This document shows positions 56,445 through 64,000 of a stretch of 64,000 nt of DNA, in pieces. Position 1 is the stretch's first letter; every line of letters begins with the position of its first letter. The stretch is taken from NCBI RefSeq assembly GCF_001690525.1, contig NZ_LZGT01000074.1:1-64000 (forward strand). The letters are read 5' to 3'. The translations under genes were made by a program, and so were the position numbers. The notes beneath the pieces were generated by a model that was given only the letters and a program-made list of their open reading frames with translations, had not been told where the DNA came from and searched no databases. The DNA is from Gilliamella sp. App6-5 (GTDB taxonomy: Bacteria > Pseudomonadota > Gammaproteobacteria > Enterobacterales > Orbaceae).

Positions 56445-57550
56445 TATGTATCACCTAATACACGGTTTAATTCAGCTAGTGTTGTCATTCCCTGTTTAAC
56501 TAATTTTTGCCCAGCCGTTTTTAACGAAGTCATATTCGCCGGCAAAACAACTTGATTAGCTAATATTTGCTTTTGCATGTCAGGCGTAATGACTAAAAGT
56601 TCGTATAATCCAACCCGTCCTTTATATCCACCAATACACCTTAGACAGCCCGAAGCTACATAATGTGGCACTTGTTCGTTGTCTAACTTAATTAGTTCTC
56701 TTGCCACCACCTTGCAGTGAGGACACAATTTCCGTACTAGCCGCTGGGCGATGACTAATTTTAAACTTGATGAAAGTAGATAATTTTCAATACCCATTTG
56801 ATTTAAGCGAGTTATTGCCTCGACACTTGAATTAGTATGCAAAGTTGATAGAACTAAATGCCCTGTCTGCGCAGCTTGAATAGCAATTTCGGCAGTTTCA
56901 CGATCGCGAATTTCACCTATCATCATCACATCGGGATCTTGTCGTAATAAGGCTCGTAATACAATAGCAAACGTCAAACCGGCCTTAAGGTTGATAGCGG
57001 TTTGATTAATGCCCTCAAGGGGAATTTCAATAGGGTCTTCAACACTACAAATATTACGTTCGGTTTTATTTAACCGTTTTAATCCGCTATATAATGTGAC
57101 TGTCTTACCACTACCAGTGGGTCCGGTAACTAAAATCAATCCTTGAGGATAGTGCAAAATTTGCTTGAATGTTAAAAGGTCAGCGTCAGTTAAACCCAAA
57201 TCATTTATTGTTAGTTCTGATTCATGATTATCCATTACTCTTAAGACAATTTTTTCACCATTCATTACGGGTAAAGTTGCCATACGCATTGTGTAACGGT
57301 CAATAACCAATTGCCCATCTTGTGGCAATCGATGCTCAGCAATATTTAACTTGGACATAATTTTTAATCGGGCTGTTATCTGTTTGGCCAGTGCAAGCGG
57401 TGGCGATAACATATCATGCAAAACTCCATCAATGCGCATGCGAATACGGTAACTGTGTTGATAAGGTTCAAAATGAATATCTGAAGCGCGCTTATCTAAT
57501 GCTTCAAGCAGCAATTTATCAATACTTTCAATTAACTGTTCTTCTTGCAT
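56444..57550 (-). CDS. pilB: type IV pilus assembly ATPase, short form
   Basis: PilB/HofB is a hexameric ATPase that extends type IV pili. It has Walker A GPTGSGKTVTLYSGL, the Asp box with SVEDPIEIPLEGINQ, Walker B DPDVMMIGEIRDRETAEIA, the His box TGHLVLSTLHTNSS, and a zinc tetracysteine (LCPHCK and CLRCIGGYKGRVG). The protein is only 368 residues; relatives have about 460-570 because of an N-terminal GspE_N/MshEN region. It begins directly at the N2-type domain (LLLEALDKRASDIHFEPYQH). AAGGAAG before the ATG supports this start, so the short form looks genuine. Confidence 0.92.
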   Translation of the reverse strand: MQEEQLIESIDKLLLEALDKRASDIHFEPYQHSYRIRMRIDGVLHDMLSPPLALAKQITARLKIMSKLNIAEHRLPQDGQLVIDRYTMRMATLPVMNGEKIVLRVMDNHESELTINDLGLTDADLLTFKQILHYPQGLILVTGPTGSGKTVTLYSGLKRLNKTERNICSVEDPIEIPLEGINQTAINLKAGLTFAIVLRALLRQDPDVMMIGEIRDRETAEIAIQAAQTGHLVLSTLHTNSSVEAITRLNQMGIENYLLSSSLKLVIAQRLVRKLCPHCKVVARELIKLDNEQVPHYVASGCLRCIGGYKGRVGLYELLVITPDMQKQILANQVVLPANMTSLKTAGQKLVKQGMTTLAELNRVLGDT

Positions 57551-57590
57551 AATAACGCTTCCTTATCCATTAACGATTAAATGATGAATT

Positions 57591-58022
57591 TTAAAATTTG
57601 AAAATATCTTCACAAGCACTGGTTAAACTGGCATCGACTGGCGATGTGGTGCAAACGCGATTCCAATCTAAATTACCATGCGTAGCATTAATTGTTGGTG
57701 TCAGTGTGGTGGTTAACCCTGCTAAAGCACTGGTTCCAACTAAGGTAATCACGCCGTTATTGACCGTAATTGATGTTACATAGTTAGATGTTCGGCTTGC
57801 TGGTACCCCATTATTACCATTGCTACAATTGGCTAAACTACCTTGCTCAACAGCACAAATTTCGACAGCTGTTTTATACGTTGTCATGGTTTGCAGCATA
57901 TCAGTCAGTGCGGCTTTTTTAACATATCCTTGATATGCAGGCACACCAATAGCCGTTAAGATAGCAATCACAATAATGGCAATCATAAGTTCAAATAATG
58001 TAAAACCCGATTGATTAGACAT
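57591..58022 (-). CDS. pilA: type IV major prepilin
   Basis: The pilin subunit. From ATG 58022 (after GAGG) it is 143 residues with a short leader MSNQSG, cleaved before Phe, and the methylated N-helix FTLFELMIAIIVIAILTAIG with Glu5, then VPAYQGYVKKA. The globular domain has Cys pairs (EICAVEQGSLANC and RVCTTSPVDASLTSAC) that probably make the C-terminal disulfide loop. The frame extends upstream to a TTG at 58046, which is less likely. It heads pilABCD and corresponds to ppdD of E. coli. Confidence 0.92.
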   Translation of the reverse strand: MSNQSGFTLFELMIAIIVIAILTAIGVPAYQGYVKKAALTDMLQTMTTYKTAVEICAVEQGSLANCSNGNNGVPASRTSNYVTSITVNNGVITLVGTSALAGLTTTLTPTINATHGNLDWNRVCTTSPVDASLTSACEDIFKF

Positions 58023-58223
58023 AAATACCTCGATAGTTTCTGTCAATGATTTAACACAAGAGCTTTATAGCAAAACAAAAAAATGGAATAATAGCGAAAT
58101 AGTAAATTTGGAAATAAAAATCCATTACGCAATTCATTATTACGTTGTATGCTCAATTTTCGCGAAGCAGATCGCAAAACAAACAAATCCATACATCGGT
58201 TTATTAGATAAGTTGGAGTCAAT

Positions 58224-59075
58224 ATGTCCCTAAAAATTGTTAACGGTTGGTTACAAGGTATAAAACAAGTCGTTTCACCGTTTTATAATGAACGGCCAGC
58301 CAATAAACCGATTTCGTTACTTGTTATCCATAATATAAGCTTACCGCCCAATCAATATGGAGGACCTTATGTTGAACAATTATTTACTGGTCAACTCAAT
58401 CCTAACAAGCATCCGTACTTTGCTTCAATTTATCAACTTGAAGTCTCAAGCCATCTGTTTATTCGGCGTGATGGCGAGATCATTCAATTTGTGCCATTTG
58501 ATAAACGCGCTTGGCATGCGGGAAAATCCGTATTTGCAGGACAAGAAAATTGTAACGATTTTTCAATTGGTATTGAAATGGAAGGATGCGATAGTGACAA
58601 CTTTACCGAACAACAATATCAGCAATTAGCGAACGTGACGTTATTATTACAACAAACTTATGCGATCCAAAACATCACTGGCCACAGCGATATTGCCCCA
58701 GATCGTAAAACTGACCCAGGCCCTTGTTTTGATTGGCAATATTATCGAAGTTTGTTAGCGCAAAAATCACAAGAACAAAAGCTACTCAATCAAATTGAGC
58801 AAATTATTGTAGAGTTACAAAAAATCAATTTATGGCAAATCACACCGCCAAAACCTGATGCCTTTTTAAGTCAACAACCCTTTGCGCTTGACACCATGCA
58901 AGCACACGAATGGTTGCAATGGATTTTTATTCCTCGAATGCAAGCTATCATTGATGCTAAAGGAAATCTCCCCAAATTTGCTCTGCATCCTTATTTTGAG
59001 GAAGCGCTAAAAGCGCAAGAGCAAGATGTTAATCATCTACTACATCTTATTAAGCAACTTGATGAATTAGCGTAA
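58224..59075 (+). CDS. ampD: AmpD amidase fused to a C-terminal YqcC (DUF446) domain
   Basis: AmpD is a cytosolic zinc amidase that cuts the stem peptide from 1,6-anhydro-MurNAc in cell-wall recycling. Residues 1-184 match AmpD (183 in E. coli): zinc ligands are His36 (LLVIHNISLP), His154 and Asp164 (ITGHSDIAPDRKTDPGPCFD), with Glu118 in IGIEMEG. Residues about 185-283 match YqcC/DUF446, about 109 residues in E. coli: LSQQPFALDTMQAHEWLQW, FIPRMQAIIDAKGNLP and PYFEEALKA. The frame is uninterrupted, with no stop or internal ribosome site between domains. YqcC function is unknown; in E. coli it is next to truC. Confidence 0.93.
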   Translation: MSLKIVNGWLQGIKQVVSPFYNERPANKPISLLVIHNISLPPNQYGGPYVEQLFTGQLNPNKHPYFASIYQLEVSSHLFIRRDGEIIQFVPFDKRAWHAGKSVFAGQENCNDFSIGIEMEGCDSDNFTEQQYQQLANVTLLLQQTYAIQNITGHSDIAPDRKTDPGPCFDWQYYRSLLAQKSQEQKLLNQIEQIIVELQKINLWQITPPKPDAFLSQQPFALDTMQAHEWLQWIFIPRMQAIIDAKGNLPKFALHPYFEEALKAQEQDVNHLLHLIKQLDELA

Positions 59076-59085
59076 TTTAATCACA

Positions 59086-59130
59086 AACAATTACCACATA
59101 ACTATGCGGTAATTGTTGATTTTACTTTAT
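59086..59130. terminator. terminator between ampD fusion and mltG
   Basis: AACAATTACC pairs with GGTAATTGTT, extended by an imperfect inner stem (CAT/ATG), and is followed by GATTTTACTTTATTTTT on the plus strand. It lies between convergent genes. Confidence 0.7.
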
Positions 59131-59138
59131 TTTTAAGC

Positions 59139-60161
59139 CTAATTTCCATTGCTGGTTATTCGGCGATACTCACTTACTGCTTGCTGATGGTTGCCATAAG
59201 TGCTTGAGAATGTGTGTCCACCTGTGCCATTCGCGACAAAAAACAGATAATTGGTTTTAGCTGGGTGCGCTGCCGCCTCTAATGAAGCAAGACTAGGCAT
59301 TGCAATTGGTGTTGGCGGTAATCCATCAATAACATAGGTATTATAGGGATTTTCAGTATCGGTTAAATCAACGCGTCTAATCGTGCCTTTATAGTTATCA
59401 CCTAAACCATAAATAATTGTTGGATCAGTTTGCAACTTCATTTTGGCATTTAAGCGATTAACAAATACCGAAGCGACATTAGCACGCTCAGAACTAACTC
59501 CAGTTTCTTTTTCAATGATTGATGCAATAATTAGTAATTCATAAGGTGATTGATAAGGGAGATTACTATCGCGATTATCCCAAATTTTTTGTAGATTACT
59601 TTTCATCGTCATATGTGCACGCTTTAAGATATTAATATCTAAAGTGTCTGCGGTATAAAGGTAAGTATCTGGCGATAACCACCCTTCAAGCGATCCTTCA
59701 ATACCTAATAACTTAGCAATCTCTTCATCTGTTTTGCCTGATAAAGTTTGCTGAATATAGGGTGTATTTTGAATTACTTTCAACCAATCTTTAGCTCGCT
59801 TACCTTCAACAAATTGAATTGAAAAATTGCTCTCTTTACCTGACACCAACAATTGCAAAAATTCTTCAACTGTCATATGCGGATGTAATTGGTAAGTTCC
59901 TGCTTTAATGGATCTTAATGATGGATTTAGCTTACACAAATAAGGCAGTAAATAAGCACTTTGCATTAATTGACTTTCTTTAATTTGCGCAACTAACTGG
60001 TACATGGATGTCCCTTTTTTCAAAACAAACATCTGGTTTTCGGTGGTGACTTGCATTTGCTGTTTCGAAAACTGTTGTAAAAAATAATAACCAATACTGA
60101 TCGAACCACCCACAATGAATATCAGGGTAAGTAAAGTGTATAAAAATATTTTTTTAATCAT
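59139..60161 (-). CDS. mltG: endolytic murein transglycosylase MltG
   Basis: MltG (YceG) cuts nascent glycan strands at the inner membrane and sets their length. It has 340 residues, as in E. coli. It has an N-terminal anchor (FLYTLLTLIFIVGGSISIGY), a LysM-like subdomain (FVLKKGTSMYQLVAQIKESQ) and the catalytic domain with LLIIASIIEKETGV holding the active-site Glu. Next come ERANVASVFVNRLNAKMKLQ, TDPTIIYG and YNTYVIDGLPPTPIAMPS. It lies 7 bp after alr; the usual neighbour pabC/tmk is absent. Confidence 0.94.
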   Translation of the reverse strand: MIKKIFLYTLLTLIFIVGGSISIGYYFLQQFSKQQMQVTTENQMFVLKKGTSMYQLVAQIKESQLMQSAYLLPYLCKLNPSLRSIKAGTYQLHPHMTVEEFLQLLVSGKESNFSIQFVEGKRAKDWLKVIQNTPYIQQTLSGKTDEEIAKLLGIEGSLEGWLSPDTYLYTADTLDINILKRAHMTMKSNLQKIWDNRDSNLPYQSPYELLIIASIIEKETGVSSERANVASVFVNRLNAKMKLQTDPTIIYGLGDNYKGTIRRVDLTDTENPYNTYVIDGLPPTPIAMPSLASLEAAAHPAKTNYLFFVANGTGGHTFSSTYGNHQQAVSEYRRITSNGN

Positions 60162-60168
60162 AATTTAT

Positions 60169-61254
60169 TTATCTACTATAGTGGATTTTTGCGCGTGAAG
60201 TTAAGCGCGTGATTAACTCGTAAGCACTAATGCCCGTGTGCTTAGCGATTTCTTCAACGGGGAGTTCTGGTCCCCAAAATATGACTTCGTCTCCAGGTTT
60301 TTCAAAGCTGTTGATGCCCAAATCAACCACAATCATATCCATTGAAACTCGGCCAACAATGGGCACTTTACGGCCATTAATCAAAACGGGGGTATTTTGC
60401 GGAATGTTGCGTGGATAGCCGTCACCATAACCCATCGCAACAACACCTAGTTTAGTTTCTTGCAAACTACACCAAGTCTGACCATAACCAACCGATTCGC
60501 CTTGTTTATGCTTTCGCACTGCGATTAATTCAGATTTAAATGTCATGGCTGGCTGTAGCCCGGCAATTGGTGAATCAAAAGGCGAAACGCCATATAAAGC
60601 AATGCCCTGACGCACAACATCACGCTGAGTATTTGGCCACGCCAATGTACCACCCGATGCGGCAATTGAACATTTGCCAATGAGTGACTTGTCATCAATT
60701 GACGCAATAAACTGATCAAACAGTTCAAGTTGCTTTAACGTTTGAGCAGAAGTAAGATCATCAGCCGAACTAAAATGGCTCATAATATTGATGGGCTTTC
60801 GAACCACAGAGCAACTGGCTAAGCGATAAAATTCATCTTTGGCTTCATCAAGACAAAAGCCGAGCCGATGCATACCGGTATCAAGTTTAAACCATGTAGT
60901 AATTTGATTTTCAAGGGGAAATGATAGCAATGTATCAATTTGCCATTTGCTGTGAATGGCGGGCTGAATATTAAAATCAATCAAATTATCTATATTATCA
61001 TGCGGAAAAAATCCTTCCAAAGCTATAATTGGGGTATTAATACCCTTATTCCGTACTAATATTGCCTCAGATAGTCGCGATACACCAAAATAATCTACTT
61101 TATCACTTAACAACTGCGCAATCCCCTCGATACCATGCGAATAAGCGTTGGCTTTAATAATTGCAACTAGCTGACTATCAGGGGCTATTGTTTTGAGGTA
61201 TTCAAGATTATGAATAACTGCTTGACGATTGACTTCAACAACTGCGATAGACAT
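60169..61254 (-). CDS. alr: alanine racemase
   Basis: A PLP enzyme that supplies D-alanine for peptidoglycan. From ATG 61254 it has 361 residues. The PLP lysine is in AIIKANAYSHGIE, the substrate-side Tyr in RQGIALYGVSPF and ESVGYGQTW, and the C-terminal block is VGRVSMDMIVVDLG. The frame is open to a TTG 24 bases further up; the ATG gives the usual MSIAVVEVNRQAVIHNLEYL start. Both alr and the following mltG serve cell-wall synthesis and probably share a transcript. Confidence 0.93.
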   Translation of the reverse strand: MSIAVVEVNRQAVIHNLEYLKTIAPDSQLVAIIKANAYSHGIEGIAQLLSDKVDYFGVSRLSEAILVRNKGINTPIIALEGFFPHDNIDNLIDFNIQPAIHSKWQIDTLLSFPLENQITTWFKLDTGMHRLGFCLDEAKDEFYRLASCSVVRKPINIMSHFSSADDLTSAQTLKQLELFDQFIASIDDKSLIGKCSIAASGGTLAWPNTQRDVVRQGIALYGVSPFDSPIAGLQPAMTFKSELIAVRKHKQGESVGYGQTWCSLQETKLGVVAMGYGDGYPRNIPQNTPVLINGRKVPIVGRVSMDMIVVDLGINSFEKPGDEVIFWGPELPVEEIAKHTGISAYELITRLTSRAKIHYSR

Positions 61255-61463
61255 TTCTTGGATCCAAACTCTTATCAAATGATTATTGTAAATTTTGTTT
61301 TCAATAATAACAAATTTTTCTTAGTATACAAATCGGTTGAAATTCGATGCAATTTTAAGCATGAATATTGTTAATTAAATAACTTGACTAAATTCTAATA
61401 TCAACTTTATGATAATTGACCATACATTTTGTGTTTTGCCACATAAAAATCGTTAACAATAAG

Positions 61464-61793
61464 TTATTTGTTCACCAAATTCTTATAAATATGCCTAAAG
61501 GCCATAATGGGGTGGTAAATCATCATTCTAGGACCAGCATAACGCATAACTTGTTTGATTTTTTGTTTATAATCTTTGCGATAACAATGTTTAGGACAAC
61601 GCTCACACGTTGTTTTGGCTTCACCAAAACGACACATTGTTAAACGTTGCATAGCATATTGCAATAGATCATTGCATTCATTACATAACTGGTGGCGTGA
61701 AGTATGATGCTTTTGATGACAATATAAAAAAATCATTGCGCTCACTGTCGATTTTTCTTGCTGAATTTTAGGACCGGTATTGTTTGTAACCAT
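61464..61793 (-). CDS. ygbA: YgbA-like protein (nitrous oxide-stimulated promoter family)
   Basis: A Cys-rich protein of 109 residues (113 from an upstream ATG at 61805). It has CHQKHHTSRHQLCNECNDLL, QYAMQRLTMCRFGEAKTTCE, RCPKHCYRKDYKQKIKQVMR and YAGPRMMIYHPIMAFRHIYK, which follow E. coli YgbA closely. The six to eight Cys suggest a metal or Fe-S site. In E. coli ygbA is NsrR-controlled and linked to nitrosative stress; no NsrR site was checked here. Confidence 0.9.
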   Translation of the reverse strand: MVTNNTGPKIQQEKSTVSAMIFLYCHQKHHTSRHQLCNECNDLLQYAMQRLTMCRFGEAKTTCERCPKHCYRKDYKQKIKQVMRYAGPRMMIYHPIMAFRHIYKNLVNK

Positions 61794-61864
61794 AATGACA
61801 TACACATTAATGAAGAAAGTGGTAAAATAAAATCATCAAACTATGATTACAAGGATTTATTGTA

Positions 61865-62695
61865 ATGGCAAGAATTATCAATAAAGATACGATTGTTTGC
61901 ATGTCCCTTTCAGCCAGACCAAGCAATTTCGGTACTCGCTTTCATAATTATTTGTATGAAAAACTCGATCTTAATTACTTATATAAAGCCTTTACTACCA
62001 ATAATTTAAAAGATGCAATTTATGGCATTAAAGCCTTAGCGATTCGGGGTTGCGCCATTTCAATGCCTTATAAAGAAGCTTGCATTGAGTTTATTGATGA
62101 ATTAGATGGTTCAGTAAAATCTATTCAATCAGTCAATACCATTGTTAACACCAATCATCATTTAAAAGCCTATAATACTGATTATATTGCGGTTGCCAAG
62201 CTCATTACAGAAAATAAAATCGATAATACAACGCCATTTGTGTTAAAAGGCAGTGGCGGTATGGCTAATGCAGTGATTGGTGCTTTTTATGATGCAGGAT
62301 TTAAAAATGGCATGATTGCCGCACGTAATCAAACAAAAGGCGAAGCGTTAGCCAAACGCTACGGTTATAAATGGGTCAAAGATGAACAAGACATATTGCC
62401 AAAGCAAGCCAAACTAATTATTAATGTGACCCCAATTGGTATGCTTGGAGGCATTGAAGCAGAAGAGCTCGCATTCCCCTCAACCATGATAGAAAATGCT
62501 GATATTGTGTTTGATGTGGTTGCGTTACCCGTTGAAACACCAATGATAAAATATGCCCAAAAACTAAACAAAACGATTATTTCAGGTGCCGATGTCGCGG
62601 TGATTCAGGCGCTTGAACAATTTGTGTTATATACTGGCGTAACCCCCAGCAAAGAATTGGTAAAACAAGCAGGTGAATTTGCAAGGCAAGGTTAA
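61865..62695 (+). CDS. shikimate dehydrogenase-like protein (HI0607 type)
   Basis: A 276-residue oxidoreductase of the AroE superfamily. It starts INKDTIVCMSLSARPSNFGT, then HNYLYEKLDLNYLYKAF. In true AroE the equivalent is G-x-P-x-x-x-S-x-S-P-x-x-H-N; here it is changed, as in Haemophilus HI0607 (SDH-L). The lysine-loop motif is RGCAISMPYKEA, the NADP site is KGSGGMANAVIGAFYDAGFK with ARNQTKGE, and the C-terminus has SGADVAVIQALEQFVLYTG. HI0607 acts weakly on shikimate, so the physiological substrate is uncertain. It is not a replacement for AroE by itself. Confidence 0.87.
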   Translation: MARIINKDTIVCMSLSARPSNFGTRFHNYLYEKLDLNYLYKAFTTNNLKDAIYGIKALAIRGCAISMPYKEACIEFIDELDGSVKSIQSVNTIVNTNHHLKAYNTDYIAVAKLITENKIDNTTPFVLKGSGGMANAVIGAFYDAGFKNGMIAARNQTKGEALAKRYGYKWVKDEQDILPKQAKLIINVTPIGMLGGIEAEELAFPSTMIENADIVFDVVALPVETPMIKYAQKLNKTIISGADVAVIQALEQFVLYTGVTPSKELVKQAGEFARQG

Positions 62696-62707
62696 ATAGT
62701 GTTATTC

Positions 62708-62732
62708 ATTCCACCGAGTATATCGGTGGAAT
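62708..62732. terminator. hairpin between the SDH-like gene and ycaO
   Basis: ATTCCACCGA and TCGGTGGAAT form a perfect 10-bp stem with loop GTATA, 13 bp after the stop of the plus-strand gene and 15 bp from the end of ycaO. It serves the convergent pair; no long T-run follows. Confidence 0.65.
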
Positions 62733-62746
62733 TTAAACAAATAGGT

Positions 62747-64000
62747 TCACATCACCTGATGTAATTTGTTATACACAGCTAATAATTTCTGATGCATAGC
62801 AAATTGTTCTAAATTATCATTAGTTGTTTTATCGGCTGTAGCAGAATCTGCCAAGCCAAAAAATGTTTTTTCGCCATTAGCATATTGCCACATATCGTCA
62901 ACACAAGCTTGACCATACATTTTATTAAATGCTGTTTGATAATTGTTAAACTGTTTTTTGTCACGTTGCAAAATAAAGTTAATCAGCGTTTGCAAGCAAC
63001 GATAAGCGTGATTACGTGCTGGAGTAAATATAGACTCATTCATTTCAACCGTCCAATCAATCCATTGTTGTGCTTGCACTAAGTCTTTACCTGCCAATGC
63101 CAACATTGCTTTTAATTCACCAACACGCAATGTAAACCAAGCATTATCGTTACCGGTTGCAATGCCAAGCAGTTCACGAACGCGTGCATAATCATCAAGA
63201 CCTTCGTCATCAAGTTGTTCAATAATGGCTAGGTACTGTTTAGCAGTGCGTTTTTGATAAGGTAACGACAAAATAAGATCACGCAGGCCAATTGCCATAT
63301 TACTATTGGCAATTAAAAGATCTTCAGGGGGATAAATTTCAGACATGCCAACAGCCAAAATTCGGCAAGCATAAACACCAAGATGCTCATAGTCCATAAT
63401 TAACACTTCAGTATTGTGACGAGTAAAAATAGCCATTAAATTAGCAAATTCTTGCTCAGTTGTCCCCGAAAAGTCCCAATCGACAAATTCATAATCAGCT
63501 TGCTCATTAAATAGATCCCATGAAATCAAACCGCTTGAATCAATAAAGTGCGTTTCTAAATTGCTAAGATCAGCAATCTCATCATTATCAAAACTTGGCG
63601 GTGAAAACACATCCAGATCTTTTAAACTGCGCCCTTGTAATAGCTCAGTCACAGTTCGTTCAAGTGCAACGCCAAAATTTGGATGTGCACCAAACGAGGC
63701 ATAACATGTTACATTTTGCGGATTAAACAACACCACACAAATAACCGGAAACTCACCACCTAATGAAGCATCAAAACAATAAAGTGGAAAGCCTTCACTT
63801 TCAAGCGCATCAATGGCTGCCAAAACCGCTGGATAACGGTGAATAACTTCGGTTGGAATAATCGGTAAGCTAATGGCCTCGGCAATAATTTTGTTTTTTG
63901 TATAACGTTCAAAAATTTCCGATAACCCTTGCACTCGCGCTTCATTACGCGTATTACCGGCTGACATACCATTAGATGCATATAAATTAGCAATTAAATT
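62747..64000 (-). CDS. ycaO: YcaO, RimO-accessory protein (partial, 5' end outside window)
   Basis: YcaO binds ATP through the YcaO fold and in E. coli assists RimO in methylthiolating ribosomal protein S12. The visible 417 C-terminal residues start NLIANLYASNGMSAGNTRNE, then ARVQGLSEIFERYTKNKIIA, part of the ATP/Mg site, and carry ECVVL-like strands, FGAHPNFGVALERTVTELLQ and SPPSFDN. The C-terminal helical part (ARVRELLGIATGNDNAWFTL) is the E. coli YcaO tail. The frame continues unbroken past the window edge; the E. coli protein is 586 residues, so about 170 are outside. Confidence 0.93.
   Translation of the reverse strand, partial: NLIANLYASNGMSAGNTRNEARVQGLSEIFERYTKNKIIAEAISLPIIPTEVIHRYPAVLAAIDALESEGFPLYCFDASLGGEFPVICVVLFNPQNVTCYASFGAHPNFGVALERTVTELLQGRSLKDLDVFSPPSFDNDEIADLSNLETHFIDSSGLISWDLFNEQADYEFVDWDFSGTTEQEFANLMAIFTRHNTEVLIMDYEHLGVYACRILAVGMSEIYPPEDLLIANSNMAIGLRDLILSLPYQKRTAKQYLAIIEQLDDEGLDDYARVRELLGIATGNDNAWFTLRVGELKAMLALAGKDLVQAQQWIDWTVEMNESIFTPARNHAYRCLQTLINFILQRDKKQFNNYQTAFNKMYGQACVDDMWQYANGEKTFFGLADSATADKTTNDNLEQFAMHQKLLAVYNKLHQVM

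Noticed and set aside
61865-62695. Calling this gene aroE
   Set aside because: The SxS substrate motif of true shikimate dehydrogenase is altered to SARPSNFGT and the protein resembles HI0607-type SDH-like proteins.
1-64000. tRNA or rRNA genes
   Set aside because: No T-loop-like GTTCGAATC segment in a cloverleaf context and no rRNA-like stretch was noticed on either strand, though a covariance search was not possible.

Overview
The window is AT-rich (roughly one third G+C by eye) gammaproteobacterial chromosome. Most intact genes are close homologues of Escherichia coli or Haemophilus genes (ybiT, mfd, lolCDE, ilvIH, ycaO, yccJ, ygbA, a HI0607-like protein). The base composition, small gaps, abundant gene decay and subtype I-F CRISPR repeat fit a host-restricted member of the Orbaceae (Gilliamella/Orbus-like gut symbionts). 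This placement is an inference; no rRNA or tRNA gene was seen.

Layout. 0.3-1 kb: a dead umuDC remnant behind a good LexA box. 1-6.1 kb: a yhiI-rbbA-yhhJ-type ABC exporter operon. 6.3-12.8 kb: DUF2867 protein, argE, RNase Z with yccJ, yaaA, an AEC carrier, an IS481-type relic and an EamA transporter. 12.8-16 kb: a DUF6708 protein beside what looks like the C-terminal part of a type VI secretion effector, then a broken PEBP gene. 16-19.6 kb: ribE, crcB, a LexA-controlled sulA, a fragment of an AMP-binding enzyme, a lipoprotein and a TetR regulator. 19.6-21.7 kb: a Tm-1-like/PEP-hydrolase-like gene pair with a perfect palindrome over its promoter. 22-27 kb: small unrecognised genes and two tandem DUF4261 paralogues, resembling an immunity-gene or toxin graveyard. 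27-31 kb: LysR/DoxX pair, another IS481 relic, a six-repeat I-F CRISPR array without cas genes, a GNAT enzyme and a rhomboid protease. 31-40.9 kb: lolCDE, mfd and two DUF945 paralogues made by a tandem duplication that also copied the end of mfd. 41-47.2 kb: a permease fragment and two related secreted surface proteins flanking ybiT. 47-49 kb: decayed genes (MFS fragment, deoD pseudogene). 49-53.7 kb: ilvIH, ygfZ and an M20 amidohydrolase. 54-58 kb: an IS481 relic, then type IV pilus genes pilA-B-C-D. 58-64 kb: an AmpD-YqcC fusion, mltG, alr, ygbA, a shikimate-dehydrogenase-like gene and the 3' part of ycaO.

The most notable signals are these. (1) The second surface-protein gene is preceded by 17 copies of TGTTG. 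The tract lies between an upstream ATG and the main reading frame, and is currently one frame off. This is a candidate translational phase-variation switch in the OFF state. (2) ampD is fused in frame to yqcC (DUF446). (3) An orphan I-F CRISPR array abuts an IS481 relic. (4) The SOS response keeps sulA, but umuDC is dead, with a Ser-to-Ala change at the cleavage serine. (5) A family of decayed IS481 elements accounts for much of the otherwise empty intergenic DNA.
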